DNA from: Chloroflexota bacterium | GTDB lineage: Bacteria > Chloroflexota > Anaerolineae > UBA2200 | Length of the DNA: 64,000 nt | Direction of reading: 5' to 3' | NCBI GenBank assembly: GCA_030607875.1 | Contig: JAUWJD010000002.1 | Span: 62,001-126,000 of the forward strand | Shown: in pieces, positions 15,663 to 23,193 of the stretch | How positions within the stretch are numbered: the first letter of the stretch is position 1 | How the letters are laid out: each line of letters opens with the position of its first letter | Notes under the pieces: generated by a model | Seen by the model: only the letters and a program-made list of their open reading frames with translations | Database searches by the model: none | What the model was told of the DNA's origin: nothing | Translations under genes and position numbers: made by a program

Positions 15663-15932
15663 TCAGCGCCGAATGAGTATCTTCCAGTCTGTGTCCGATC
15701 CCTCGATGCCCAGCAGCTCGGCTTTGAGCGCCTCGACCGCCATCGGGATCTCCTTTTTCGAGACGGGATGCGTGCCCACTACCTCAATTACATCACCAGG
15801 AGACGCCTTACGCAGTGCCTTGCGCACCTCCACCAACGGCACCGGGCAGGTCTCGCCCCGGCAGTCCACCATGATGTGCGCCCCAGTCACAGGGCATGTC
15901 GCTTCCCGGGTGTCTACTTTGATCTCCCCCAT
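15663..15932 (-). CDS. TusA-family sulfur carrier, copy 2
   Basis: 89 residues, MGEIKVDTREATCPVTGAHIM, then CRGETCPVPLVEVRKALRKASPGD and a conserved C-terminal half. CPVP carries the active cysteine. It is the near-twin of 14412-14693 and starts about 10 nt after the stop of the IscU-DUF59 gene, so it is probably co-transcribed with Fe-S assembly genes. About 170 bp between it and FTR1 show no gene. Confidence 0.9.
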   Translation of the reverse strand: MGEIKVDTREATCPVTGAHIMVDCRGETCPVPLVEVRKALRKASPGDVIEVVGTHPVSKKEIPMAVEALKAELLGIEGSDTDWKILIRR

Positions 15933-15941
15933 CGTGCTACC

Positions 15942-16577
15942 TCACTCCGTGAACTCGACGACGATCTTCTGCACATCCCACAAAGGCTGGATCTTCTCAC
16001 TGATCTCCTCGCGGATATTGGCGGCAAACTGATGGTCAGCAGGCAGGTCAATCGCTACGCGCACCACGCCGTCAGCAATTTCGATGTCCTTGACCACCTT
16101 GGTGCGCACCAGGTCGAGCCCAACCATCGGGTTCATGACCCGCTTGAGGCGTTTGCGTATCACCTCGATCGTCGTGGGCTTGTGCTCCCTGATCAAGCCA
16201 TGACGCTCCTCATAGTTCTCGATCGCCGCCCGCAGCCCATCCACCGCCAGGATAGAACAGTGCGTCTTGATCGGCGGCAGCCCACCAAGAGCTTCCGAAG
16301 CCTGCTTCCACGTGATATGCTTAGCCTCTTCCAGCGTCTTTCCCTTGGCCAGCTCGGTAATGATCGAACCAGTAGCGATGTTGGAAGCACAGCCGTAGGA
16401 CTCAAACTTGATATCGTCGATACGCAGGCTTTCCCGGTCCACTTTCAGATAGACCGCTACCATGTCACCACAGGCAGGGCTGCCCTCGATGGATTTGGCG
16501 TCGGCATCTTCGATCCGCCCCACGTTGCGTGGCTGGCGGAAATGTTCCATGACTTTCTCACTATATGGCAACGGCAT
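15942..16577 (-). CDS. IscU/NifU-type Fe-S scaffold fused to a DUF59 domain
   Basis: The N-terminal 130 residues are an IscU scaffold with all three cysteine ligands: SPACGDMVAVYL, FESYGCASNIATGS and PPIKTHCSILAVDGLRAAI. From about 135 a DUF59/MIP18-like domain follows (RVMNPMVGLDLVRTKVVKDIEIADGVVRVAIDLPADHQF), though it lacks the usual Cys. It builds Fe-S clusters in the cytoplasm on sulfur from the cysteine desulfurase two genes upstream. ATG 16577 is preferred, with GAGGTG 6-7 nt upstream; a GTG at 16586 overlaps that site. Confidence 0.9.
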   Translation of the reverse strand: MPLPYSEKVMEHFRQPRNVGRIEDADAKSIEGSPACGDMVAVYLKVDRESLRIDDIKFESYGCASNIATGSIITELAKGKTLEEAKHITWKQASEALGGLPPIKTHCSILAVDGLRAAIENYEERHGLIREHKPTTIEVIRKRLKRVMNPMVGLDLVRTKVVKDIEIADGVVRVAIDLPADHQFAANIREEISEKIQPLWDVQKIVVEFTE

Positions 16578-16588
16578 TTCACTCACCT

Positions 16589-16623
16589 CTTACATCTTGT
16601 GCTTTTCGCTTTACTCTTTACGC
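16589..16623. repeat. Degenerate 7-bp tandem array
   Basis: CTTACAT, CTTGTGC, TTTTCGC, TTTACTC and TTTACGC follow in exact 7-bp register, in the gap between the IscU-DUF59 and ferritin genes. Confidence 0.55.
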
Positions 16624-16630
16624 CCGACTC

Positions 16631-17125
16631 CTAGTCTGCTCCCCGCCGCCCCAGTTGACGATCGAGCATAACCAGTGCCTGGCCCTTGTCTCCGACCATC
16701 CTCAACGTCTCTACGATCTCGGTGGCATTTTTCTCTTCCTCCACCTGCTCGTCGATGAACCACTGCAGCATCACCTGCGAAGGATAGTCATTCTCCTCCA
16801 GCGCAAGCTCGTAGAGCTGGTGGATCAGGTGGGTCACTTTCTGCTCGTGTTCGAGGGTCTGCTCAAAGATGGCGCGCGGTGACTCGAACTCAACCGGCGG
16901 CTGATCAATAGTCTGCAGCATAACGCGCCCGCCACGGTCATTGACAAAGTCAAAGAATTTCAGGGCGTGCTCTTGTTCTTCTTCAGCCTGCAAGCGCATC
17001 CAGCGCGCAAATCCGGGCAGATTGTTCGCCTCGAAGTAGGCCGACATCGAAAGGTACAGATACCCAGAGTACAATTCGTTCTTGATCTGCTCGTTGATTG
17101 CCCCTTGAACCTTCTTGTTTAACAC
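16631..17125 (-). CDS. Ferritin
   Basis: A 164-residue four-helix ferritin of the bacterial FtnA type. The ferroxidase residues are visible: [17 protein letters not shown] with its Glu and Tyr, [15 protein letters not shown] with ExxH, and [12 protein letters not shown]. It stores iron as a 24-mer in the cytoplasm. The start is GTG 17125 behind a strong AGGAGGAAAACG. It sits among Fe-S cluster assembly genes. Confidence 0.95.
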   Translation of the reverse strand: MLNKKVQGAINEQIKNELYSGYLYLSMSAYFEANNLPGFARWMRLQAEEEQEHALKFFDFVNDRGGRVMLQTIDQPPVEFESPRAIFEQTLEHEQKVTHLIHQLYELALEENDYPSQVMLQWFIDEQVEEEKNATEIVETLRMVGDKGQALVMLDRQLGRRGAD

Positions 17126-17154
17126 CGTTTTCCTCCTCTGTAGTTATGTTATAT

Positions 17155-17256
17155 TGCGCTTTACGTTTCAAGCTTTACCCGTTACGTTCTCGCGTGTTCC
17201 GCGTTACTCACCACCCACTACTCACTGCTCGCCACTCATCACCCGTCACCCGCCAC
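17155..17256. repeat. Long degenerate 7-bp tandem array
   Basis: About 100 bp between ferritin and the cysteine desulfurase consist of drifting heptads. The clearest run is ACTCACC, ACCCACT, ACTCACT, GCTCGCC, ACTCATC, ACCCGTC, ACCCGCC, ACTCATC. The left part is of the CGTTACG/CGCTTTA type. It has no coding potential and is the best example of the 7-bp family. Confidence 0.7.
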
Positions 17257-18420
17257 TCATCGGTCTTTTCCCAGCGGGCTGATCTCACGCAACCGCTCGA
17301 TCACCTCAGTAATAGCTTCCGCCACAGCACCTACGTCCTCATCCTTGTTGAAGCGGCCAAAAGTGAAACGTACCGACCCATGTGCCCGTTCGTGGTTGCC
17401 GCCGATGCCCAATATGACATGGCTGGCCTCCAGCGAACGGCTAAAACAGGCCGAACCCGTGCTGACCGCAAAACCGCGCATGTCCAGATGCAGCAATACG
17501 GATTCGCCCTCAACGAAACGGAATGAGATGTTGGCATTGTGCGGCAAGCGCAGCGTAGGATGGCCATTGAGCTGCGAATACGGCACCTGCAGCAGTCGCT
17601 CGATCAATCGGTCACGCACGCCTTGCAGCCGTGCCGTCTCCTCTGGCGTAGCCAACTCCACGGCCTTGGCAAAGCCCACAGCACCCGGGATGTTTTCTGA
17701 GCCGGGGCGCAGGTTGAACTCCTGGAAGCCACCGTCCATCCACTTGCCTAGCGGTGTGTCCTTGCGCACGTACAGCCCACCCACGCCCTTCGGACCGTGA
17801 ATCAGGTGTGCCGTCACAGTCACCAGGTCAACCGGCACCTGGCGCACATCCAGGGGCACACGTGGGAAACTGTGCGTGGCATCGGTATGGAACAACACGC
17901 CGTGCTCCTGACAGAGTTCCGCGATCGCAGCCACATCCTGCAGCGTGCCAATCTCCTGGTTAGCCGCCTGGACGGAGACCAGAATCGTCTCCGGTGTAAT
18001 GGCTGAGCGCAAGCGGTCCAAATCCACTCGCCCCAACTTGTCCACGTCGAGATAGGTCACTTGGAAGCCCTGCTTTTCCAGGGCTCGTGCACTGTACAGC
18101 ACCGCAAAGTCCTCGATGCGTGTGGTGATGATGTGCCTGCCCTTCTTCTCCCCCAAGGCCATGGCCACACCCTTGATTGCCAGGTTGCTCGATTCCGTGC
18201 TGCCAGAAGTGAAGATGAATTCTTCTAGCGTGGCACCCAGCGCGGCAGCCATTCTTCCCCGCGCCGCGTCCAGGGCATCCTTAGCCTCAATACCCGGCAA
18301 GTAGCCGAACTGCGAGGTGGCCACGGCGTAGGTATCAAAGAGATATGGCTTCATCACCTCCAGCACGCGCTCGTCGAGGCGTGTGGCTGCGGCATTGTCG
18401 AGATAGACGATGTCTTCCAC
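17257..18420 (-). CDS. Cysteine desulfurase (NifS/IscS family)
   Basis: A 387-residue class V PLP enzyme. YLDNAAATRLDERVL is the typical start, and the PLP region shows TSGSTESSNLAIKG and TDATHSFPRV. The normal PLP lysine region reads VTAHLIHGPKGVGGLYVRK, where the usual SxHK pattern is replaced by TAHLIHGPK, so the catalytic lysine is displaced or is the K of GPKG. The mobile-loop Cys is in STGSACFSRSLEASHV. It releases sulfur from cysteine for Fe-S assembly and persulfide carriers. The GTG start follows AAGGAGGAATT, directly after the DUF59 stop. The lysine question is worth checking. Confidence 0.9.
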   Translation of the reverse strand: MEDIVYLDNAAATRLDERVLEVMKPYLFDTYAVATSQFGYLPGIEAKDALDAARGRMAAALGATLEEFIFTSGSTESSNLAIKGVAMALGEKKGRHIITTRIEDFAVLYSARALEKQGFQVTYLDVDKLGRVDLDRLRSAITPETILVSVQAANQEIGTLQDVAAIAELCQEHGVLFHTDATHSFPRVPLDVRQVPVDLVTVTAHLIHGPKGVGGLYVRKDTPLGKWMDGGFQEFNLRPGSENIPGAVGFAKAVELATPEETARLQGVRDRLIERLLQVPYSQLNGHPTLRLPHNANISFRFVEGESVLLHLDMRGFAVSTGSACFSRSLEASHVILGIGGNHERAHGSVRFTFGRFNKDEDVGAVAEAITEVIERLREISPLGKDR

Positions 18421-18421
18421 T

Positions 18422-18628
18422 CTATAATTCCTCCTTCAGAGCACTCACTGCCGGCTTCTCGGCAGACAACGGCTCATCCAGGAAGGTCACCTCAACTCGC
18501 TCGATTCCGTTGAAGCCCTTTACCTTGCGCTGGATCTTCTGCACAAAATACTCCATGAAAGGACACTGCGGCTCTGGTAGCGCCAGGCGCACCTCCACCT
18601 GGTTGGCGTCAGTGATTACGTCGTGCAC
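18422..18628 (-). CDS. Truncated DUF59/MIP18-type protein
   Basis: 68 residues, HDVITDANQVEVRLALPEPQCPFMEYFVQKIQRKVKGFNGIERVEVTFLDEP, match the middle and end of DUF59 (PaaD/SufT-like) Fe-S assembly factors. The beginning of the domain (usually a DPEI/VNVVDLGLV block) is reduced to RVVDLGFV and lies in the same frame as the upstream IscU2 gene, separated from it only by a TAG (18652-18650). So this looks like an IscU-DUF59 fusion, as at 15942-16577, that lost about 25 residues of linker and gained an amber codon. Alternatively it starts at GTG 18628 as a short protein. Confidence 0.6.
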   Translation of the reverse strand: MHDVITDANQVEVRLALPEPQCPFMEYFVQKIQRKVKGFNGIERVEVTFLDEPLSAEKPAVSALKEEL

Positions 18629-18649
18629 AAAGCCTAGGTCAACAACCCG

Positions 18650-19024
18650 CTACTTCGTCTGCTGTACCTGGTAGTCCGCAATAGCCGCCTGCAAGGCCCG
18701 TGGCCCCACGATAGAGTCCAGCTTGCGCTCGGGCATCTCACCCAGAACCTGTGCAACCTTCTCCTCAGTAATCTGCTGCGCTTCCTCCAGTGTCTTGCCC
18801 TCAGCCAGGACACTGGTCAGGCTGCTGGCCGCAATCGCTACCGGACATCCGCGCGTCTTCTGCTTGACCTCCGCTATGCGACCCTGGGTGACACGGATCC
18901 AGAAGTGGGCCACATCCTCAGGGCACTTCTTTCCTCCTGTGCCTTGGCCGAAACCATCGGCGTCCTCCATCGCGCCCACGTTCTGGGGGTTCTGAAAATG
19001 CTTCAGGATTTCTTCACTGTACAT
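18650..19024 (-). CDS. IscU-like Fe-S scaffold, second copy, with altered ligands
   Basis: About 124 residues: [23 protein letters not shown], then [16 protein letters not shown] and [29 protein letters not shown]. Two of the three IscU cysteines are present, but the usual LHCS is KLDSIVG, so the third ligand is missing. It belongs to a divergent scaffold group that may bind a cluster differently or serve a specific client. ATG 19024 has GGAG 5 nt upstream. It runs in the same frame into the DUF59 remnant after a TAG. Confidence 0.85.
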   Translation of the reverse strand: MYSEEILKHFQNPQNVGAMEDADGFGQGTGGKKCPEDVAHFWIRVTQGRIAEVKQKTRGCPVAIAASSLTSVLAEGKTLEEAQQITEEKVAQVLGEMPERKLDSIVGPRALQAAIADYQVQQTK

Positions 19025-19194
19025 CTCCACTCCATGGTGAAAAGCGGGGTGCTGAGGTACCTTTCCCCTGTATCCGGGGCGGAAAAGACAACCACCTTGC
19101 CCTTGTTCTCCGGCCTGGCGGCTACCTGCAACGCGGCATGAGCTGCAGCACCGGCGGAGAACTCGGTCAGGATGTCCTAATAGACGCGCCCCAT
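19003..19194 (-). pseudogene. cysK: Cysteine synthase C-terminal remnant
   Basis: The frame reads [22 protein letters not shown], then [24 protein letters not shown], matching the C-terminal end of O-acetylserine sulfhydrylase (G[IV]SxGA, GERYLST). A TAG precedes it and the rest of the gene is absent. Its last codons overlap the start of the IscU2 gene. It is evidence that a cysteine biosynthesis gene once stood beside the cysteine desulfurase. Confidence 0.7.
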
Positions 19195-19203
19195 TTGAGA
19201 CTC

Positions 19204-19491
19204 CTATCGCACATTGTGCTGTACTTGTTCGCCCGCATCGTTCCGCGAGCAGGTTTCCTGGCCATCCTCCAGCACGATCTCAAAAACGCACTGGATCGCA
19301 CCGGTGGGACAGCCTTCCTCGCACAGGCAAGCGCACTCGAAATCCACTGGGCAGGCAGGATAGGATTCGTCTGCGCAGCGAAACACTGGCCCCTGTTCTC
19401 CCATCTCCAGGGAATGGCAGGAGCAGGCTTCGACGCACAGACCACAGCGCGTACACAGCTCCTTATCTACCTTCGGCAGCGGCTTGCACAT
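19204..19491 (-). CDS. Ferredoxin-type 4Fe-4S protein
   Basis: 95 residues starting MCKPLPKVDKELCTRCGLCVEACSCHSLEM. The first cluster motif is CTRCGLCVEAC; further cysteines follow in YPACPVDFECACLCEEGCPTGAI, ending in a CP-like second motif. It is probably a low-potential electron carrier or donor for Fe-S assembly. GGAGGAGATAGAG lies just before the ATG, so I reject the much longer upstream extension of the frame. Confidence 0.85.
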   Translation of the reverse strand: MCKPLPKVDKELCTRCGLCVEACSCHSLEMGEQGPVFRCADESYPACPVDFECACLCEEGCPTGAIQCVFEIVLEDGQETCSRNDAGEQVQHNVR

Positions 19492-19942
19492 CTCTATCTC
19501 CTCCACGATGCCACAGCCTATCATAGCACAGGTGCGCTCTTCTGTCTGTGACCAAAGTCCCTTTCGGCACGAATATGCACGCGTTGCGCGGCGCCCAGCT
19601 TGCTTTCTCAGGGCACAGGACGCAATGGATACGCTTCTTGCCACCGCTGGTACACTATTGGATGCTGAGTGAGTCCATCTACTGGCAAGATTCGCGCGCG
19701 GCAAGCAAAAAACGCCGTTGTGCAGTGGGTTCAAGTCCGACCACCGCCGCCGCGTACAGGCTGACGTCTGAACCACAAAGAGACAACCCGGCTGCCCACT
19801 GGCACCGCCCGACGGGGCATGTGCGGGACAGGCCGGATTGCTAGATTCCAAGCCAGACCCCAAGGATCTCGGAACTCTGGCATCGGCATAGGCCCTGGTG
19901 CCGCGCCGATCCGGGCTGCATCGATTCAGATGCGGATGGCCC
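19492..19942. other. Gene-free stretch
   Basis: No convincing gene on either strand. Near 19724-19750 there is a T-arm-like sequence (GGGTTCAAGTCC) without a matching 5' acceptor stem; I do not call it a tRNA. Confidence 0.4.
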
Positions 19943-20377
19943 TCACCCTCCAGCCCTCGACACCACCGATCCAGCGATGCGATCATGTAGAGCCTGCTTC
20001 TTTGGCGAGATTTCGGCCAGCATGAAGCCAATGCCCAGGGGGACAGCAGCCACCAATTTGGCCCAGCACCTCGCGCCCGCACGAGCAAAAGACAGACGCT
20101 GCCCATCGACGCCAGTCACCATCAGGCGCAGCACTATCTTGCCCAAAGTGGTCTGCTGTGCAGAGCTTTCCAATCCAGCGAACTAGAGCCAGACCAGGAT
20201 CAAAACCAACACAATACTCACATCGGAGCCAATGGCTTAGTTGCGTGGCTGTGCCACACCAAAGAAGAACACCAGCGTCGACACCAGATACCACAGGGAT
20301 GGACCCACCAGCGCGGATACAGGGAGCCTGACCAGCGCACTGCGGGAGACCTGCTTGCTTGAGGAAGTCATCTCCAT
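19943..20377 (-). pseudogene. RDD-family membrane protein with two stop codons
   Basis: One frame from ATG 20377 to 19943 carries TAA and TAG codons near residues 47 and 65. The C-terminal part, QQTTLGKIVLRLMVTGVDGQRLSFARAGARCWAKL, then PLGIGFMLAEISPKKQALHDRIAGSVV, is a clear RDD-domain end. The N-terminal part is hydrophobic. RDD proteins are small membrane proteins of mostly unknown or ion-transport function. The two nonsense codons make it a pseudogene. Confidence 0.75.
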
Positions 20378-20409
20378 CACGCTAGCCTCCTCCCTGGCGA
20401 ACTGCCCGC

Positions 20410-21078
20410 CTACGCCCGCCCCTCGGCCTCGTCCTCTAGCCCCTGGCGATTGACCACAACCACGCGCCCGCGCTCGCGGCGCATCAAGCCCTCATTGACA
20501 AAGGCGCGCAGCGTCCGCCCGACCATCTCGCGCACCGTGCCGATCTGCGCGGCAATCTCTTCCTGCGTCCAGCGTCCGTGCGATCCACTGCCCTCAGCGT
20601 GGTCCAGCAGAAAGCGGGCCAGACGGGAGCGCACGGGGTGCAGCGCCAGGGACTCGACCAGATCGCTGAGATGGCGCACCTCGCCCGCCAGGTACTGCGA
20701 CACCGCCAAGCCGACTTCCTGATGCTCAGCGACGATCTGGCGGAAGCTTTTGCAGGGGATGGCATAGACCGTCGCCTCGCTGAGCGCATCCATAGTTGCC
20801 ACATTGGTGCCGCCATCAAGCGCCGAAACTAGATTGAAGGAGCCGCCCGGCCCGACGTAGGCCAGCACCTGCTCGCGACCATCGAGCGACATACGGTGCT
20901 CGCGCAGCAGCCCGCGTATCACAAAGTACACTGCCCGGCAGGGTTCACCTTCCAGGATAACAACCTGGCCGGGAGAGACAATGTGCTCCAGCACGTGCAG
21001 TGCAATCCGCTGCAGCGCTTCCTCGTCCAGGCCAGCAAAGAAAGGCAATTGAGCTAAGGTCTCGAAACGAATGGTCAT
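20410..21078 (-). CDS. Crp/Fnr-family transcription regulator
   Basis: About 222 residues. The cyclic-nucleotide-type sensor domain comprises LAQLPFFAGLDEEALQRIALHVLEHIVSPGQVVILEGEPCRAVYFVIRG and following strands. The C-terminal winged helix reads WTQEEIAAQIGTVREMVGRTLRAF. No Fnr-type four-Cys N-terminus is present, so it probably senses something other than an oxygen-labile cluster. ATG 21078 (MTIRFETLAQLPFF) fits the family start. A near-consensus promoter lies upstream. It may control the adjacent iron/redox genes, but no sites were tested. Confidence 0.92.
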   Translation of the reverse strand: MTIRFETLAQLPFFAGLDEEALQRIALHVLEHIVSPGQVVILEGEPCRAVYFVIRGLLREHRMSLDGREQVLAYVGPGGSFNLVSALDGGTNVATMDALSEATVYAIPCKSFRQIVAEHQEVGLAVSQYLAGEVRHLSDLVESLALHPVRSRLARFLLDHAEGSGSHGRWTQEEIAAQIGTVREMVGRTLRAFVNEGLMRRERGRVVVVNRQGLEDEAEGRA

Positions 21079-21135
21079 CAGCAGTCCAGCAAGCCAGTCA
21101 TGGCACCTGTTCTCAGGATTTGTGCCACAGCGCGT

Positions 21136-21163
21136 ATTATACGCAAAACACAAGGATTCTCAA
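21136..21163 (-). promoter_or_regulatory. Promoter of the Crp/Fnr gene
   Basis: On the minus strand TTGAGA (21163-21158), a 16-bp spacer and a perfect TATAAT (21141-21136) lie 58 bp upstream of the start codon. The 240 bp further right, towards the DUF2905 gene, hold no gene; an imperfect hairpin built on GTCCTGTC/GACAGGAC lies around 21342-21361. Confidence 0.65.
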
Positions 21164-21401
21164 CCCCAGCGCCTGGAGGAAGAGTCTGTACACGAACTAC
21201 ACGAAAAGAGGCCGAATCACACGAACTCATACTGATCTATTGTTTTGCAGGTTCTGTGACGGGAAGCTGTCAACGGATTCGGGGGGCTGAGGGCCTCCTG
21301 GCGCAATCCGCCCCTGCTCGTAGTTGCGTACGCCTCAGTCCTGTCGTCCCGAGACAGGACGAGTGCGCCGGGGCAAAGCGCCCACAGCGAACCCCGGTTC
21401 C

Positions 21402-21632
21402 CTATCTACCCCACCAGCGAAACAGCAGACTGAGCACAAACGTCAGCAAGATGCTCAGCAGCACAGAGCTGACGATAGGCACATAGCAACTCACATTCCC
21501 ACGCCGGAATGTTATGTCGCCTGGAAGGCGTCCCAGGAACGGCACACGCCCCATTACCAGCAGCACCAGGCCCGTCAGCACCACCAACCCGCCTGTCAGC
21601 AGCAACATCTTGCCCAAATCGGTGAAATCCAT
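21402..21632 (-). CDS. DUF2905 small membrane protein
   Basis: 76 residues: MDFTDLGKMLLLTGGLVVLTGLVLLVMG, then RVPFLGRLPGDITFRRGN and a second membrane helix ending FRWWGR. The P-x-L-G-R-L-P-G-D-I block between two helices is diagnostic of DUF2905, a widespread small membrane protein of unknown function. The start is placed at the family N-terminus rather than at the far upstream end of the open frame. Confidence 0.88.
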   Translation of the reverse strand: MDFTDLGKMLLLTGGLVVLTGLVLLVMGRVPFLGRLPGDITFRRGNVSCYVPIVSSVLLSILLTFVLSLLFRWWGR

Positions 21633-21658
21633 CAGACCCCGAGCATTTCGTGTACGAC

Positions 21659-22066
21659 CTACCCCTGGCCGCCGATGACATTGCCGTCCGCATCGGTGAC
21701 CAACAGGCCCTTGCTGGTGTCCAGAAGCACCAGTTGGTTGCCCCACGGATCTTGAACCACCACGCACCGCCCTATCTGGATGTCAAAGGGTGGCACAATG
21801 ACCCTGCCTCCCGCCGCCTCGAAGCGCACTGCAGCAGCATCGGCTGAATCCACCAGCAGATCGATCTCCTGTCCTTCGTCTTCCACTTGCAGCACAATCT
21901 CCGCGTCCGTATCTGGCATACGCAGACCTACCGCCTGTTCTGTGTGCCAGATCAGCTCGTGCCCCAAGTGGTCACGATAGAAAGCAAGCCCAGCCCCCAA
22001 GTCGGACACGTACAACCGCACGCAATCCACTTTGCGCAGCAGTGGCTCAGGCAAAGAACGCTTCAT
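21659..22066 (-). CDS. VOC-family (glyoxalase-like) protein
   Basis: 135 residues with a single VOC module: VDCRLYVSDLGAGLAFYRDHLGHELIWHTEQAVGLRMPD, and VVVQDPWGNQLVLLDTSKG near the end. VOC proteins use a metal site in a beta-alpha-beta fold for glyoxalase, dioxygenase or resistance functions. A likely metal Glu/His set is incomplete, so the activity is unknown. AAGGAG stands before the ATG. Confidence 0.85.
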   Translation of the reverse strand: MKRSLPEPLLRKVDCVRLYVSDLGAGLAFYRDHLGHELIWHTEQAVGLRMPDTDAEIVLQVEDEGQEIDLLVDSADAAAVRFEAAGGRVIVPPFDIQIGRCVVVQDPWGNQLVLLDTSKGLLVTDADGNVIGGQG

Positions 22067-22120
22067 CGCTTGCTCCTTTTGTATTATCCATCGCTGTTCA
22101 GCCAGGCGATGATCCTTTGG

Positions 22121-23116
22121 CTACCTTCCCAGCTTGAACTGGTGGATTTGGCTGTGTTTCCTGTTCATGACCACCTGAACATCCCCGGTGCCCAAGTCAT
22201 AAACGATGGACCAGATGGTACTCGACTGCGAAACGTTCTTCAGCAGAGCCATCGCTTCTTGTGGAGACAGACTGCCGCTGGTTCCCTGCAGCGTTTGGTA
22301 CGCCCTGTTGTATCTCCAACACCCGGAGCTGGCCCCCTCAGGCATAGCCACGGAGATGACAAAGTTGGTTGCCACCTGCCAAGGCTGCTGGTTGCGCAGC
22401 ACTTCCATGTGTCCGTCCACGAATTCGACGACGGCAGAATGGCCAGCAACATCAGCAATCAGGTAGTGTAGTGGGGGGCCTCCATCCCAAGCGATGTTGT
22501 AGTTGTCCAGCAGAGAAATCGCTTCGTCCACGTTCTGGGCATCATCCAGTAACAAACGTATGGCCTGCAGGCTGCCGAGGGTTACCTTCTGCGGATCGTG
22601 TGGTGCGTCTGCCTCCGACACGGCCATCATGGCTACAACAAGCCCACGTTCATTCAGGCCATCAAAAGGCATGTAGGGGGCCTGCAGCAGCCGTCTGCGC
22701 GCACCCCACGAGGGATCCTCACGGCCAAAGCCCAGGTACGCTATGTCCACCATGGAGACAGATGCGTATCCACCGGGAGGATCGGTGAACAGCAGCAGAG
22801 CGGGATGGTCGTGCCAATCAAAGTTCCGACCGAATAGAGGCGCGCCCTCTTCGTTGAAAAAAGAAAAACATGTGCAGGCCCAACCGCAGGCCATTTCCAC
22901 GTAGGATGGTTGCCATTGTGTGTCCGCCCGCACGGATCTCTCGAAATCGTAATCGCCATAGTACGTCATTACATACAGGGGGTGATCATCTACTTTGTGC
23001 AGACTGGACAATGTCCGCCATTGGTTTAGCTGGCCAGAGGACATGGTAGCCACTGCTGACGCCGCCGCCAGCAGCACCCACAACACAGCTACGAAGACAA
23101 CCCACTTGTTCCTCAT
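22121..23116 (-). CDS. Secreted C45-type/choloylglycine hydrolase-like Ntn protein
   Basis: 331 residues with a signal peptide (about 1-24). The block WACTCFSFFNEEGAPLFGRNFDWHDHPALLLFT matches the nucleophile and GRNxDW motif of linear amide hydrolases of the C45/Ntn group. Later LNERGLVVAMMAV and the NFVIS region fit the same fold. The nucleophile Cys lies near residue 80, so activation would need cleavage there, or the Cys is used internally. Probable role: extracytoplasmic amide hydrolysis, substrate unknown. GGGGGAGGCCGA precedes the ATG. Confidence 0.8.
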   Translation of the reverse strand: MRNKWVVFVAVLWVLLAAASAVATMSSGQLNQWRTLSSLHKVDDHPLYVMTYYGDYDFERSVRADTQWQPSYVEMACGWACTCFSFFNEEGAPLFGRNFDWHDHPALLLFTDPPGGYASVSMVDIAYLGFGREDPSWGARRRLLQAPYMPFDGLNERGLVVAMMAVSEADAPHDPQKVTLGSLQAIRLLLDDAQNVDEAISLLDNYNIAWDGGPPLHYLIADVAGHSAVVEFVDGHMEVLRNQQPWQVATNFVISVAMPEGASSGCWRYNRAYQTLQGTSGSLSPQEAMALLKNVSQSSTIWSIVYDLGTGDVQVVMNRKHSQIHQFKLGR

Positions 23117-23193
23117 TCGGCCTCCCCCCTACTCCACCAGCCAACGCCATCGGCCGCAGCCTTGTCTTCGCCAAGATCTTCGACGAGAAGGGC

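Noticed and set aside
19724-19750. tRNA-like T-arm (GTGGGTTCAAGTCCGAC) followed by CACCGCC
   Set aside because: No matching acceptor 5' strand, D-arm or anticodon arm at the right distance upstream, and the T stem has a mismatch.
19492-20106. Long minus-strand extension of the ferredoxin frame to 300 residues
   Set aside because: Low-complexity, unfamiliar residues. A strong ribosome site and the family start are at 19491.
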